A DNA stretch of 64,000 nt from Natrinema saccharevitans (lineage in GTDB: Archaea > Halobacteriota > Halobacteria > Halobacteriales > Natrialbaceae): the NCBI RefSeq assembly GCF_001953745.1, contig NZ_LWLN01000001.1, forward strand, positions 2,108,001-2,172,000. The letters are read 5' to 3'. The stretch's first letter is position 1. The number at the start of each line of letters is the position of its first letter. The notes under the pieces were generated by a model. That model was not told the origin of the DNA and did not search any database. It saw only the letters and a list, made by a program, of their open reading frames with translations. Positions 24,722-33,360 of this stretch are shown here, in pieces. Position numbers and translations under genes: made by a program.

Positions 24722-26044
24722 ATGACCGACGACTCGCAGCGCGCCCGCGACCATCGAACGTACGGACGGCGACGAGTGCTACGGACGGTCGGGGGCGCGA
24801 CGGCGGCGACGATCGCCCTCGCGGGCTGTCTCGGCGACAGCGGGGACGACCTGATCCCCGAGACCGAGACCGATCTCGAGGCGACCGTCCCGGACGGCGT
24901 CGCCCAGTTCAGACGCTCGCTCGAACGATGGGGCTACTACCCGGACGCGTCGGTTCCCGACGCCGTCGAACGGGACTGGCGGCTCGACCGACTCAACACG
25001 GGCGCCCACACCGCGGCCAAGGCGAGCGCCGTCCCTCTCCCCGACGGCGGCGTCGTCTTCCCCGGCGACAGCGGCTATCTCGTGGCGCTCGACGCCGACG
25101 GCGAGGAGCGCTGGCGAACCGGTACCGACACCGGCCCCGATGCCCGGGGAATCCACGGGACGCCGGCGGTCGCCGACGGACGGGTGTATATCGGCGCGTA
25201 CGACGGCGTTCTCTACGCAGTCGACGCCGACACCGGCGACATCGACTGGCGGACGAAACTCGGCGGCTCCATCGGCTCGAGCCCGCTCTATCACGACGGC
25301 AGAATCGTCATGGCGGTCGAATATCCCGATCCGGAGGGGAGTACCTTCGTCGTGAACGCCGACGACGGCGAGGTCGTCTGGGAAGACCCCGAGGGCCGGC
25401 CGACCGACCATCCCCACTCGACGCCCGCCGTCGACCTCGAGACCGGCCGCCTCGTCTGCGGATCGAACGACGGACTCCTCTACGGCTGGTCGTACCCCGA
25501 TCCCGAGTTCGAGTGGTCGTTCGAGACCGAGAGCAACGACAACGACGGCGAGATCAAGGGCCCGATCGCGACCTACGACGGCGGCGCGTATTTCGGCTCG
25601 TGGGATCACCACGTGTATCGGGTGAACCTCGAGGACGGCACCGAGGACTGGTCGTTCGAGACGGGCAGTCTGGTGATGTCCGGCCCCGCGATCGACCCGA
25701 CGCTCGACACCGTCTTCGTCGGCAGCCACGACGGGAACCTCTACGCGCTCGACGCGCAGTCGGGCGACCGACACTGGTCGTTCCCGACCGATCGTCCGAT
25801 CACCGGCTGTCCGACGGTCTACGACGATCGCGTCCTCGTCGCCTCGAAGGACGGCGGCCTCTACGCGCTCGAGAAACGAAGCGGCGACCTCGTCTGGGAG
25901 GTCGACAACGACGGCGTGGTCACGAGTACGCCGCGGGTCATCGACGGAGCCGTCTATTACGCCGAACGGGCACCGAACCCGGACCCGGAGGACGACGAGG
26001 AGGGCGACACCGACGGCGGCGGCTACAAGCTCGTCGCCGAGTGA
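24722..26044 (+). CDS. Secreted PQQ-like beta-propeller lipoprotein
   Basis: A 440-residue lipoprotein. The N-terminus has a twin-arginine signal (YGRRRVLRTVGGATAATIA) and lipobox ALAGC with the anchoring cysteine at 36, so it is exported folded by Tat and tethered outside. From about residue 85 onward come seven to eight propeller blades with the repeated pattern LYALDAxxGDxxWxF, for example DGVLYAVDADTGDIDW and DGNLYALDAQSGDRHW. No PQQ-ligand set typical of alcohol dehydrogenases was seen, so it is probably a binding or scaffold protein rather than an oxidoreductase. Monocistronic. Confidence 0.85.
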   Translation: MTDDSQRARDHRTYGRRRVLRTVGGATAATIALAGCLGDSGDDLIPETETDLEATVPDGVAQFRRSLERWGYYPDASVPDAVERDWRLDRLNTGAHTAAKASAVPLPDGGVVFPGDSGYLVALDADGEERWRTGTDTGPDARGIHGTPAVADGRVYIGAYDGVLYAVDADTGDIDWRTKLGGSIGSSPLYHDGRIVMAVEYPDPEGSTFVVNADDGEVVWEDPEGRPTDHPHSTPAVDLETGRLVCGSNDGLLYGWSYPDPEFEWSFETESNDNDGEIKGPIATYDGGAYFGSWDHHVYRVNLEDGTEDWSFETGSLVMSGPAIDPTLDTVFVGSHDGNLYALDAQSGDRHWSFPTDRPITGCPTVYDDRVLVASKDGGLYALEKRSGDLVWEVDNDGVVTSTPRVIDGAVYYAERAPNPDPEDDEEGDTDGGGYKLVAE

Positions 26045-26135
26045 GCGGGCGGCGATCGGTCGCTCGGCGATACCGTCCCGCCTCCGCGACTCCCACCAAA
26101 CCTATTACGTCCCGACTCACACCCAGCGGTCGACG

Positions 26136-26447
26136 ATGACCGATCGACCGCCCTCGCCGCCGACCCCCACCCCTGCGACCGACGATTCCCGCGAGAACCG
26201 CGTCGTCGCGACGACCACACAGCTCTCCGACTCGATCGACGACGCCGTGGGCTGTCGCCTCGACGCCGCCGCCCTCGAGACGCCCCTGCTCGAACTGGAC
26301 CGCCACGAGTTCGTCGACTGGGTGACCGTCACCCGGCGCGGCGACTACGTCTGGGACCTCTCCGAGACGCCCGACCGGCTCGGCGACGCCATCGCCGACG
26401 CCCTCGTCGCTCGCCTCGAGGGTTGGCTCGCGTCGTCCGACGGGTGA
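26136..26447 (+). CDS. Small hypothetical haloarchaeal protein
   Basis: A 103-residue acidic protein with a proline/threonine-rich start and a structured part from about residue 25: VVATTTQLSDSIDDAVGCRL, then DWVTVTRRGDYVWDLSETP and a C-terminal helix DAIADALVARLEGWLA. The strand-helix pattern suggests a small alpha/beta fold. It has one cysteine, no signal and no membrane segment. Codon bias supports it as a real gene. Function not recognised; it lies alone between the propeller lipoprotein and a low-coding stretch. Confidence 0.65.
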   Translation: MTDRPPSPPTPTPATDDSRENRVVATTTQLSDSIDDAVGCRLDAAALETPLLELDRHEFVDWVTVTRRGDYVWDLSETPDRLGDAIADALVARLEGWLASSDG

Positions 26448-26521
26448 CTGCCGACAGCGGACGCCGACACCGCCGTTGGCGTCACCACGTGCCGTTCGAC
26501 CCACACGCTCCGAGACGACGC

Positions 26522-26614
26522 CTATCGGTCGACGATAATGATCTCGTCGGAGTCGTCTTCTTTCTCGAGCTGTCGAATCGCTTCCGTTACCTCGTCCTGA
26601 GTCGCTTCGTCCAT
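26522..26614 (-). CDS. Possible very short protein or gene remnant
   Basis: A 30-codon frame MDEATQDEVTEAIRQLEKE... ending EIIIVDR. The composition (acidic amphipathic helix then hydrophobic strand) is more protein-like than the antisense frames around it, and the frame stays open upstream through EYAKLPLGEPPPRRVV to MITE-like copy B. It may therefore be the 3' remnant of a gene cut by that element rather than a complete gene. Between 26620 and 26776 nothing else supportable was seen. Confidence 0.3.
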   Translation of the reverse strand: MDEATQDEVTEAIRQLEKEDDSDEIIIVDR

Positions 26615-26776
26615 CGACGGTTTCCGTACTACCCGTCTCGGAGGCGGCTCACCTAAAGGGAGTTTAGCGTATTCAGATCGAGAAAAAACCGTTCTCTGCC
26701 GTTGGTACTCCCGCGAGCGGTCCGGATCTTCGCGAAGGGCGGATCGACCGTCTTCGTCTCGGAATTTGAACGTTGA

Positions 26777-26862
26777 ATATAGTCGCTCTTGAAAGACAAT
26801 GCGTACCCGATCGTAGGTCAACGTTACGATCGGTGTGCGAATCGTTTCAAGAGCTACTATAG
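26777..26862. mobile_element. MITE-like palindromic element, copy B
   Basis: An 86-base element homologous to copies A and C. The left end reads ATATAGTCGCTCTTGAAAG and the right end, on the other strand, CTATAGTAGCTCTTGAAAC. The centre (ACCCGATCGTAGG against ACGATCGGTGTGC) is again self-complementary. It ends 22 bases before the DUF429 start codon. No coding capacity and no clear target duplication. Confidence 0.8.
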
Positions 26863-26863
26863 T
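26854..26863 (+). promoter_or_regulatory. TATA-like box inside the right end of MITE copy B
   Basis: The terminal sequence CTACTATAGT is centred about 26 bases before the ATG of the DUF429 gene, exactly where a TATA box of a leaderless haloarchaeal transcript belongs. The bases between element and ATG show no other AT-rich stretch. The element may thus provide the promoter of the gene. Confidence 0.45.
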
Positions 26864-26884
26864 CGGAGAGTCGAAGCGGGCAGT

Positions 26885-27646
26885 ATGTATCTCGGCGTCG
26901 ACGGCTGCCCAGCCGGTTGGATCGCTGTTCAGTACGGGGCGGATGGCTACGAAGGTTCGTCGCTGTACAGCGATATCGACGACCTCTGGGCGGCTCACCG
27001 CGAGACGGCCGAACTGATCCTGATCGACGTCCCAATCGGTCTTCGGGAGAACTCGAGCGCGAAGCGCCCGTGTGACGACGCCGCCCGAACGAAGCTCAGC
27101 CCGAAACGCCACTCCAGCGTATTTTCCGTTCCGGTACGGGCCGCCGTTCACGAGGGGAGCTACGAGGACGCAAAGGAGACACAGGAGAAGCGCACCGCTG
27201 GAAGTCTCGGCGTTCAGTCGTGGGGTATCGCCGACAAGATCGCCGAACTCGATACCTTCCTCCGTAAAACGGAGCCGGACGCCGCTGGAACGATTCGCGA
27301 AGCACATCCCGAAGTCTGCTTTTGGGCGCTAAACGGCGAATCAGCCACGAAGTACTCGAAGACGGGGCAACCGGCTGCCGCTTTTTGGGAACGGATCGGG
27401 ATACTCGAGACGATCGATGGGACGGTTGTCGATGCCGTCCGTGATGCTTCGACCGGTCTCGATGCCACGGTCGGTACCGACGACGTCATCGACGCGCTCG
27501 TATTAGCGCTTACTGCCAGTCCGATAACCGGACGGCTCCACACGCTACCGAACGAACGGCCGGAAGACGATGGTGGTGACCCGACCGACGAACTGCCGAT
27601 GGAGATGGCCTACGCCTATCCAGAGTCGCAAGCTGGGGAATCGTAA
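26885..27646 (+). CDS. DUF429 domain protein (predicted RNase H-like fold)
   Basis: A 253-residue DUF429 protein. It begins MYLGVDGCPAGWIAVQYG, the first-strand Asp motif of this family, followed by LILIDVPIGLREN (second Asp), RHSSVFSVPVRAAVH, and AHPEVCFWALNGE. The C-terminal VGTDDVIDALVLALTA supplies another acidic residue, which completes an RNase H-like arrangement known for the family. The biochemical role is not established. The start is fixed by this motif at the first residue; the open frame extends upstream only into the MITE-like element. Codon use is a little less GC-biased than the neighbours. Confidence 0.85.
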   Translation: MYLGVDGCPAGWIAVQYGADGYEGSSLYSDIDDLWAAHRETAELILIDVPIGLRENSSAKRPCDDAARTKLSPKRHSSVFSVPVRAAVHEGSYEDAKETQEKRTAGSLGVQSWGIADKIAELDTFLRKTEPDAAGTIREAHPEVCFWALNGESATKYSKTGQPAAAFWERIGILETIDGTVVDAVRDASTGLDATVGTDDVIDALVLALTASPITGRLHTLPNERPEDDGGDPTDELPMEMAYAYPESQAGES

Positions 27647-27983
27647 CTCGACGGGTTTCGGGTTCGACTCTCACCGCTCCAAAATCCAGCCAACCGTCGG
27701 AGGTTGAAACCGGCCTAGTTGATGACTCTGTGATGGTGTCGGGGGATCTCGGAATACAGGGCGCGCGTACGGTACGAACTGAAAGGCGAACAACGAGATC
27801 CGTGAGGATTCGCTGCAGGTGCAGATAATCTATCGAGGGCCCCGGAGATAGTTGCCAGCCTAATAACGTCTCTCCGTCACGAGATTGTTCTCAAATGTAG
27901 CCGCTGTATTATATGGGGCGCTGGTGTGCGGTTGTCCGAGTCGGTCCCGACCGCTGTGTGGGCCACTCAGGGAGGCACGGACC
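27647..27983. other. Intergenic stretch without a supportable gene
   Basis: No open frame with convincing codon bias. A TATTATATGG box at about 27908-27917 is the likely promoter of the DUF1254/1214 gene and gives a leader of some 40 bases; GGAGG at 27971-27975 is a good ribosome binding site for ATG 27984, which is unusual for this mostly leaderless genome. Confidence 0.5.
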
Positions 27984-29141
27984 ATGAGCAACGAATCACC
28001 AGACACGACGCCGGAATCGACCGCCGAACTACCGCGGGCAACGCGCCGAACCGCACTTCGCGGGGCGGGCCTCGCCGGACTGCTCGCGCTGGGCGGTGGC
28101 AGCGCCACTGCCGGCCAACATGCCTCGGAGGCGAACACCCAGGGGGCTGAAAACGAGACGGCAGCAGACGGCGAGTCAGTCCCAGTGACCTGGGAGAATT
28201 TTCCCCGGTCACAGATCCATCTCATGATGGAGAACATCGTCGAACAGGGCGGGTTCGGCGAATTTTACCATTTCCAAACGGTAGTCGGGCCCGACGTGCG
28301 GATCGCAGCCTTGCCCAATCGCGACACGATCTACTCGATCGGTGTCTTCGATCTGACCGAGCCGGTCACCGTTACCAAACCGGACACCGGTGATCGTCAC
28401 CAGTCGATGGTCGTCATGGACGAGGACGCGTACGTGAAAGCGGCGTACCAGGATTCCGGCGAGTACACGTTGACCCAGGACGGGGTCGGGACGCGGTACG
28501 TGTGGGTCATCGTCCGCACGTTCGTCGACCCGACCGATCCGGACGACGTAGCGACCGTCCATCGATTACAGGACGAACTCACAGTGAGCCAAAACTCGGT
28601 CGGCACGTTCGATATTCCCGATTGGGACCGCCAGACACATCACGAACTCTTCGACGCGCTCGTCACCGTCATGAAAACGATGGACGACTTCGGCGGTGCT
28701 TACGGCGACGTCGACGAGATCGATCCCATCAAGTACTATCTCGCCACTGTGACACCGGGTGGCGTTCCAGAGCCAGAAACGATCTATCTGCAACGGGTCC
28801 CAGACCAGAACGACGGTGACACGCCACACACGTTCACCGTCCGGGACGTCCCCGTCGACGGATTCTGGTCAGTGACCGTCTACAACAGCGACGGGTTTCT
28901 CGAGGAGAACGAGTACGACGCGTACTCGTTCAACGACGTGACTGCAGAGCCAGACGACGACGGCAGTATCACGATCCATTTCGGTGGTGACCCCGATCGA
29001 CCGAACTACCTCTACACCCCAGCGGAGTGGTTCTACCTGGTTCGGCTCTACGGGCCCCGCGAGGAGATTCTCGACGGAAGCTATCAGTTCCCCGAGGCCG
29101 AGCCGGTCGAACGAAACCACCAACAACGGGAGTTCCCGTAA
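27984..29141 (+). CDS. Exported DUF1254/DUF1214 domain protein
   Basis: A 385-residue protein with a Tat-type leader (RATRRTALRGAGLAGLLALGGG, ending SATAGQ near residue 50) and no lipobox. The N-terminal DUF1254 part shows DTIYSIGVFDLTEPVTVTKP and HQSMVVMDEDAYVKAAY. The C-terminal DUF1214 part shows FWSVTVYNSDGFLEENEYDAYS and WFYLVRLYGPREEILDGSY. Such two-domain proteins are widespread in bacteria and usually secreted; the function is unknown. ATG 27984 with GGAGG upstream is chosen over an earlier in-frame ATG at 27885 that would put untypical sequence before the twin arginine. It faces the MFS gene tail to tail. Confidence 0.85.
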   Translation: MSNESPDTTPESTAELPRATRRTALRGAGLAGLLALGGGSATAGQHASEANTQGAENETAADGESVPVTWENFPRSQIHLMMENIVEQGGFGEFYHFQTVVGPDVRIAALPNRDTIYSIGVFDLTEPVTVTKPDTGDRHQSMVVMDEDAYVKAAYQDSGEYTLTQDGVGTRYVWVIVRTFVDPTDPDDVATVHRLQDELTVSQNSVGTFDIPDWDRQTHHELFDALVTVMKTMDDFGGAYGDVDEIDPIKYYLATVTPGGVPEPETIYLQRVPDQNDGDTPHTFTVRDVPVDGFWSVTVYNSDGFLEENEYDAYSFNDVTAEPDDDGSITIHFGGDPDRPNYLYTPAEWFYLVRLYGPREEILDGSYQFPEAEPVERNHQQREFP

Positions 29142-29155
29142 CCACACGGTGAATT

Positions 29156-30886
29156 TTAGTCTTCCGCGGCCGTTTCGGACGTGTCTCGTGTCGAACCCTG
29201 GGGCGATTCGGCGTGATCGGTTCGTTCGTCAGCTTCCGGGATCTGCCGCGGCAAGAACGTCGATGCGACGAGCAAGAGTAACACGACCAGTACGAGGAGG
29301 AGCAGCGTCGCCCGCTGGGCGTCGAACATCGCAGCCTCGAAGATACCCTCGAGTAACTGCCGTTCCGTCAGAGTGAGTCGGTTCAGGAACCCTTGCTGCG
29401 TGGCTTCGGTCGCCGTCTCCGCCGTATCCTCGAGCGCGATCACCAGCTCATTTCGTTGTGCCGTTGAAACGGTCACGTGTTCCGCCCGGAGAACTCTATC
29501 GACGACACCACCGTAGAACTGTCCGAGAAAGAACGAGCCGATGACCGCAGTCCCCATGGCGAATCCGATCGAACTGCTTACGTTCAGGACGCCGGATGCC
29601 TCGGGGGAGTTCGTGGCCGGGACAGCCGACATCGTCATGTTACTGATCTGTGCCACTATGAGTCCGACACCGGCTCCGTAAAGCGCCACTGGGATAAGCA
29701 TCCTGTTGATCGTCTGGCCGGGACCCGTCTGCTCGTACAGTACCAACAGTCCAGCGCCCATACACACGATGCCGATCTGGACGAGCGTCTTCGGCGAGAC
29801 GTACTTCCGCCAGTCGGTCGTAAACGTCGCAAACAGGATCGACGCGATAGAATACGGTAACAACGCGAGTCCGGTTTCGAAGGCGGTGTATCCGAGTACC
29901 GCCTGGAGATAGACCGGGAAGATAAACATAAAGCCGGCCGAGACTATCGAGCGAATATTGTACGTTATGACGCCGGCTAAAAACGGGCGATTCGTCAGGA
30001 CATGCAGCGGAATGAGCGGCGACTTCCCGGCGCGTTCCATTCGGCGTTCGTACTGAACGAACGTGGCGAACGCGAGCAGTCCGACCCCGAGAAACCAGAT
30101 CGCCGGCGACGTCCCGAACGGATTGAACTGTGTCCCGCCGAGCATAAACGGCCGCCGTTCGACTAACCACCCGTACTTTCCGCTGAGAAGGAATCCCGTG
30201 ACGAGCGAGGTCGCACCCACGATGGACAGTGCTGTCCCGCCGACATCCAGCGAACTGCGCGTTTCCGACAGCGGGTTTGGCGTCACGTACCGAACGAAGA
30301 GGAGAATACCCCCCGCACCGACGATCTGGAGCGAAAACCCCCACCGCCAACTCGCGTACGTGGTTAGTGCGCCACCGATAATCGGCCCGAGCGTCGATCC
30401 GGCCCCGTGTACGCCAGCCAACAGTCCGAACGCCTTCGCCCGGTCGTCGTCTTCGTAACTGACTGTCAAGACGGTGAACGTCAGGGGGAATAACACGGCG
30501 GCCGCGGCACCCTGAACGAGTGACCAGCCGAGATAGAGGATCGTCGTGTTCCAGCTAATCGCCGCCACCAGCGTTCCACCGGCATAGGCGATCAGTGCGA
30601 CAGCCATTACACGCCTCGTGCTATACCGGGAGGGCAGCGTACCGGCTGGGAGAATCAGCGCAGCGATCACCAGCGAGTAGAGCGAAACCGCCCCCTGAAT
30701 CACCGTGATCGTCGTATCGAATTCGTCCACCATCGTGGGGATCGCCACGTTCATCAGGGAGGCGTTGACGACCACGATGAACGTCGTCAGACTCACGGCG
30801 ATTGCTGGAGCCCAGTATCGTACCTTCGTCTGTAATCGCAGAAATAGAGAAGACTCTCCATTTGAAGGACGCTCATCGGGGGCCAT
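29156..30886 (-). CDS. MFS transporter, DHA2 (14-helix drug/proton antiporter) type
   Basis: A 576-residue exporter of the major facilitator superfamily. It has about 14 membrane segments, with motif AVSLYSLVIAALILPAGTLPSRY near helix 2, GLLAGVHGAGSTLGPIIGGAL (antiporter motif C) near residue 155, and a duplicated second half. Residues about 470-520 form a long loop before the last helix, and the C-terminus is charged (about 550-576). It probably expels a hydrophobic or cationic compound; no regulator gene is adjacent. The ATG at 30886 gives a short cytoplasmic start and is the only good one. Ends 14 bases from the convergent DUF1254/1214 gene. Confidence 0.88.
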   Translation of the reverse strand: MAPDERPSNGESSLFLRLQTKVRYWAPAIAVSLTTFIVVVNASLMNVAIPTMVDEFDTTITVIQGAVSLYSLVIAALILPAGTLPSRYSTRRVMAVALIAYAGGTLVAAISWNTTILYLGWSLVQGAAAAVLFPLTFTVLTVSYEDDDRAKAFGLLAGVHGAGSTLGPIIGGALTTYASWRWGFSLQIVGAGGILLFVRYVTPNPLSETRSSLDVGGTALSIVGATSLVTGFLLSGKYGWLVERRPFMLGGTQFNPFGTSPAIWFLGVGLLAFATFVQYERRMERAGKSPLIPLHVLTNRPFLAGVITYNIRSIVSAGFMFIFPVYLQAVLGYTAFETGLALLPYSIASILFATFTTDWRKYVSPKTLVQIGIVCMGAGLLVLYEQTGPGQTINRMLIPVALYGAGVGLIVAQISNMTMSAVPATNSPEASGVLNVSSSIGFAMGTAVIGSFFLGQFYGGVVDRVLRAEHVTVSTAQRNELVIALEDTAETATEATQQGFLNRLTLTERQLLEGIFEAAMFDAQRATLLLLVLVVLLLLVASTFLPRQIPEADERTDHAESPQGSTRDTSETAAED

Positions 30887-31254
30887 AGAGTGGTCTCACG
30901 CTTTTGACCGCCAAATAACCGAGAGACCGTAGCGTCGACGAACGGGAACGCGATCACGAGTAGCGTCAGGCCCAGCAGTCACGACCGGATTCGTCAGGAA
31001 GACGATGCCGGCGCGGATCGAGGCGACGGCGAGCGATGCCTGCCAGATCGTCCCCGACCGACCGCGTGCGGCGTAGGCGACCAGCAGCAGGCAATGCGAC
31101 CATCGAACGGAGAGTGACGTCTCTGTACTCGACACGCGATTAATTGCTCTGACCGACCTCCGCACGCGGCCTCCAAGCATAATAATGCCGTATATCGTGT
31201 ACCGAAACGGAGGTCTCGGTCAGGTCGCCGGATCGAACCACTGGTATACGAACA
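30887..31254. other. Intergenic stretch without a supportable gene
   Basis: A weak 94-codon minus-strand frame (30896-31180) has poor composition (many Arg and Ser, no acidic bias) and no ribosome site or TATA box in place, so it is not called. It contains one hydrophobic stretch and could be debris of a small membrane protein. No repeat or RNA seen. Confidence 0.45.
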
Positions 31255-31890
31255 ATGAGCCTCGTAGAAGTTCTCCCTCTGGCCGTCGTGATGATCGCAG
31301 GTCCACAGATAATCTCGTCGATCTTCCTCTCCACGAGCAAACGGTGGCGGGCGAACTCGACGGCCTACGTTTTCGGTGCGGCCCTCTCTATCGGCCTCGT
31401 CGTCATCGTCGCGTACCTCCTGGGGAATCGCCTCAGTAGTGGTGGCGACGGCCTGTTGGGTGCGAGTACACGACAACTCCTCTACGTCGTCGTCCTCGTT
31501 TTCCTCCTCTACGCAGCGATAGATACCTACCGAAAACGAACGGTTTCTGAACCACCGGAGTGGATGGGGGAGTTAACCAGCGCGGCACCACAGTTCTCGT
31601 TTCGACTCGGTTTCCTCCTATTGGGGTTTTTCCCGACCAACATCGTCACCTCAGTTAGCGTCGGAACCTACCTCGCGGCTGACGATGCACCAGTCACCGA
31701 CGCGGCGGGATTCGTCTTGCTCACGCTCTTCATCTTGGCGCTTCCGTCGCTGGGGGTGTTCCTGCTCGGGAAACGAGCCGAGACCGCACTCCCGGAAGTC
31801 CGCGATTGGATGAACGATAACTCGTGGATCATCTCCGAGGCGGTGATCGCGATCTTCGTCGTCCTGACGCTCCAGAATCTGCTCGGGTAA
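31255..31890 (+). CDS. GAP/LysE-superfamily membrane protein
   Basis: A 211-residue integral membrane protein with six predicted helices, beginning MSLVEVLPLAVVMIAGPQII and including FSFRLGFLLLGFFPTNIVTSV in the middle. This pattern fits the GAP/Sap (sulfolipid-addressing protein-like) branch of the LysE superfamily, whose members export small molecules or lipids. Length is normal for the family (200-230). It is monocistronic; the candidate left end of the integrated element lies 32 bases after its stop. Function beyond the family is unknown. Confidence 0.75.
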   Translation: MSLVEVLPLAVVMIAGPQIISSIFLSTSKRWRANSTAYVFGAALSIGLVVIVAYLLGNRLSSGGDGLLGASTRQLLYVVVLVFLLYAAIDTYRKRTVSEPPEWMGELTSAAPQFSFRLGFLLLGFFPTNIVTSVSVGTYLAADDAPVTDAAGFVLLTLFILALPSLGVFLLGKRAETALPEVRDWMNDNSWIISEAVIAIFVVLTLQNLLG

Positions 31891-32219
31891 CATACCCCTC
31901 CCGCGATCGCTCGTTCGAAAAGATGGGCGCTGCGGGCCCACAGCCACTCAGGCTCCCTTCGGATTCCTTTCGTTCGGTCTGACGAACGGAGGCAAATCGA
32001 GGATTCAGATCGACTGTCCTCGAGTTCGCTACGCAACCGTGGTTCGTCGGGCCTCGAGCGGCCTGATTGAACGGACGTGGGCGAGTGAAAGCCACAGCCG
32101 TGAATAAGTCCAGAGCGGAGGTGAACGGAAACCGGCCGAAATCGGCTCTCGGGCCAGATATCGGTCGGTAGAAGGCACCTACCTCGGTGAGCGGAAAACG
32201 AACGGAATGAGCGGAAATC
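31891..32219. other. Gap at the left boundary of the candidate integrated element
   Basis: No gene is supportable. It contains the partial tRNA-Arg 3' end (31922-31936), a CGTTCG...CGAACG inverted repeat around 31968-31985, and short direct repeats of GAGCGGAAA around 32190-32217. No origin-recognition box of the usual haloarchaeal form was found beside the broken orc1. Confidence 0.45.
31922..31936. repeat. Candidate att copy of the tRNA-Arg 3' end (distal side)
   Basis: GATGGGCGCTGCGGG here against GATGGGCGCTGCAGG at 40124-40138, same orientation, 14 of 15 identical. The shared bases comprise the last part of the tRNA acceptor and T-stem plus two bases beyond, as expected for a tRNA attachment site, although it is short. 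Confidence 0.4.
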
Positions 32220-33229
32220 TCAAAAATCGGGGGCGGCGTAGGTTTTCCCTCTCCCACTTCCGTTCGATTCGATCAACCCGTACTTCTCCTCGAGGTTCGA
32301 GAGATACCGTCGGCGAGTACTTTTCGCCTTCGGGTTCTGTGCCCGCTGTTCGTAGGTCTCGTGTAGCTCCGAGCCGGGGACCGTTCCCGACGCCTCGATG
32401 GTATCGTAGAGCAGTCGCTTGTGCGTCCCGAGATCCTCGACGCGCTCGAGGTGGATCTCCTCGAGGGCGGCCGTCCGAACCTCGTCGACGATATCGATCG
32501 TGATCCGCGATCGATCGCAGTCCCTGGAGACGGCTCGCGCGGCGCTTCGGAGGATTCCGATCGCCTCGCGGGCGTCGCCGGCGGCGACATCGGCCAGATA
32601 GCCGATCGCGTCGGTCGAAATCGTTCCCGGCCGCAGCCCGGCCCGAATGCGGGCCTGGAGGATATCCACCAGCTGTCCGTGCGTGAATCGGTCCAACGTG
32701 ATCGGTTGGGCGCTGCGGAGTCGGCTCCGAACGCGGGAATCGAGGTGGGCGAAGAGATCGTCTTCGTCGATAGTGATCGCGACGATCGTCACGTTCGGAA
32801 TGTCGATGAGCGCCTGCAGCGTCGTGTCGTCCTCGAGTACGTCGACTTCGTCGACGATCGCGACGACGCGCCGATCGCTCTCGCGGAGCCGATCGATGAA
32901 CGCGCTCGTCGGCGAGCCCATCTTCTTGAGGTTCGCACCGAGGCCTGCATCCCGCATGATACCGTAGAGGACCTCTGCTTTCGACGAACCGGAAATGCAG
33001 TTGTGGTAGCCCCAGCGGAGATTGAGCCTCTCCCGCTCGAGTTCGCGAACGACGAACCGGGCGAGCGTCGTCTTTCCCGTCCCGCTCGGACCGAAAATCA
33101 GCGCATTTTCTCCGGTATCGCCGTCGGTGATCGGCGGAGCGCACCGGCTAACTACTCGATCTTCCCGTCCCGGTGGTGGAGGTCGCTCGGGACGTACGAC
33201 GGACGGAGGGCTCGAGCGTCCGTAATCAT
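32220..33229 (-). pseudogene. orc1/cdc6 family replication initiator, broken
   Basis: Full-length homology to an Orc1/Cdc6 ATPase of about 335 residues, in two frames. The start at 33229 reads MITDARALRPSYVPSDLHH, then RDGKIE and a TAG stop at 33152-33154, and seven codons later a one-base deletion (near 33130) shifts to the frame of ITDGDTGENALIFGPSGTGKTTLARF (Walker A). Downstream are IVDEVDVLED (Walker B), sensor 1 and a C-terminal winged helix to TYAAPDF. Any product could only start internally at 32957, after the Walker A motif, so initiation function is lost. It probably belonged to a plasmid or provirus. A sequencing error would have to account for two separate lesions. Confidence 0.85.
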
Positions 33230-33360
33230 GACTGGTAGTTCCCGGACTATCTATTAATTACTGACGAGTCGGTTAGATGATGAACAGCAACCGAATTCGT
33301 TTAGGACTCGGTATCGGAGATCGTTGGAGAGCAGATCGATAGTGAGGCTGGTTCAATCGG

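Noticed and set aside
26615-27307. The upstream part of a long minus-strand frame across MITE copy B and the DUF429 gene
   Set aside because: Most of it is the antisense of DUF429, which has clear family motifs; only the last 30 codons are kept as a weak feature.
30896-31180. A 94-codon minus-strand frame with one hydrophobic stretch
   Set aside because: No acidic bias, no promoter or ribosome site in place, and no recognised family.
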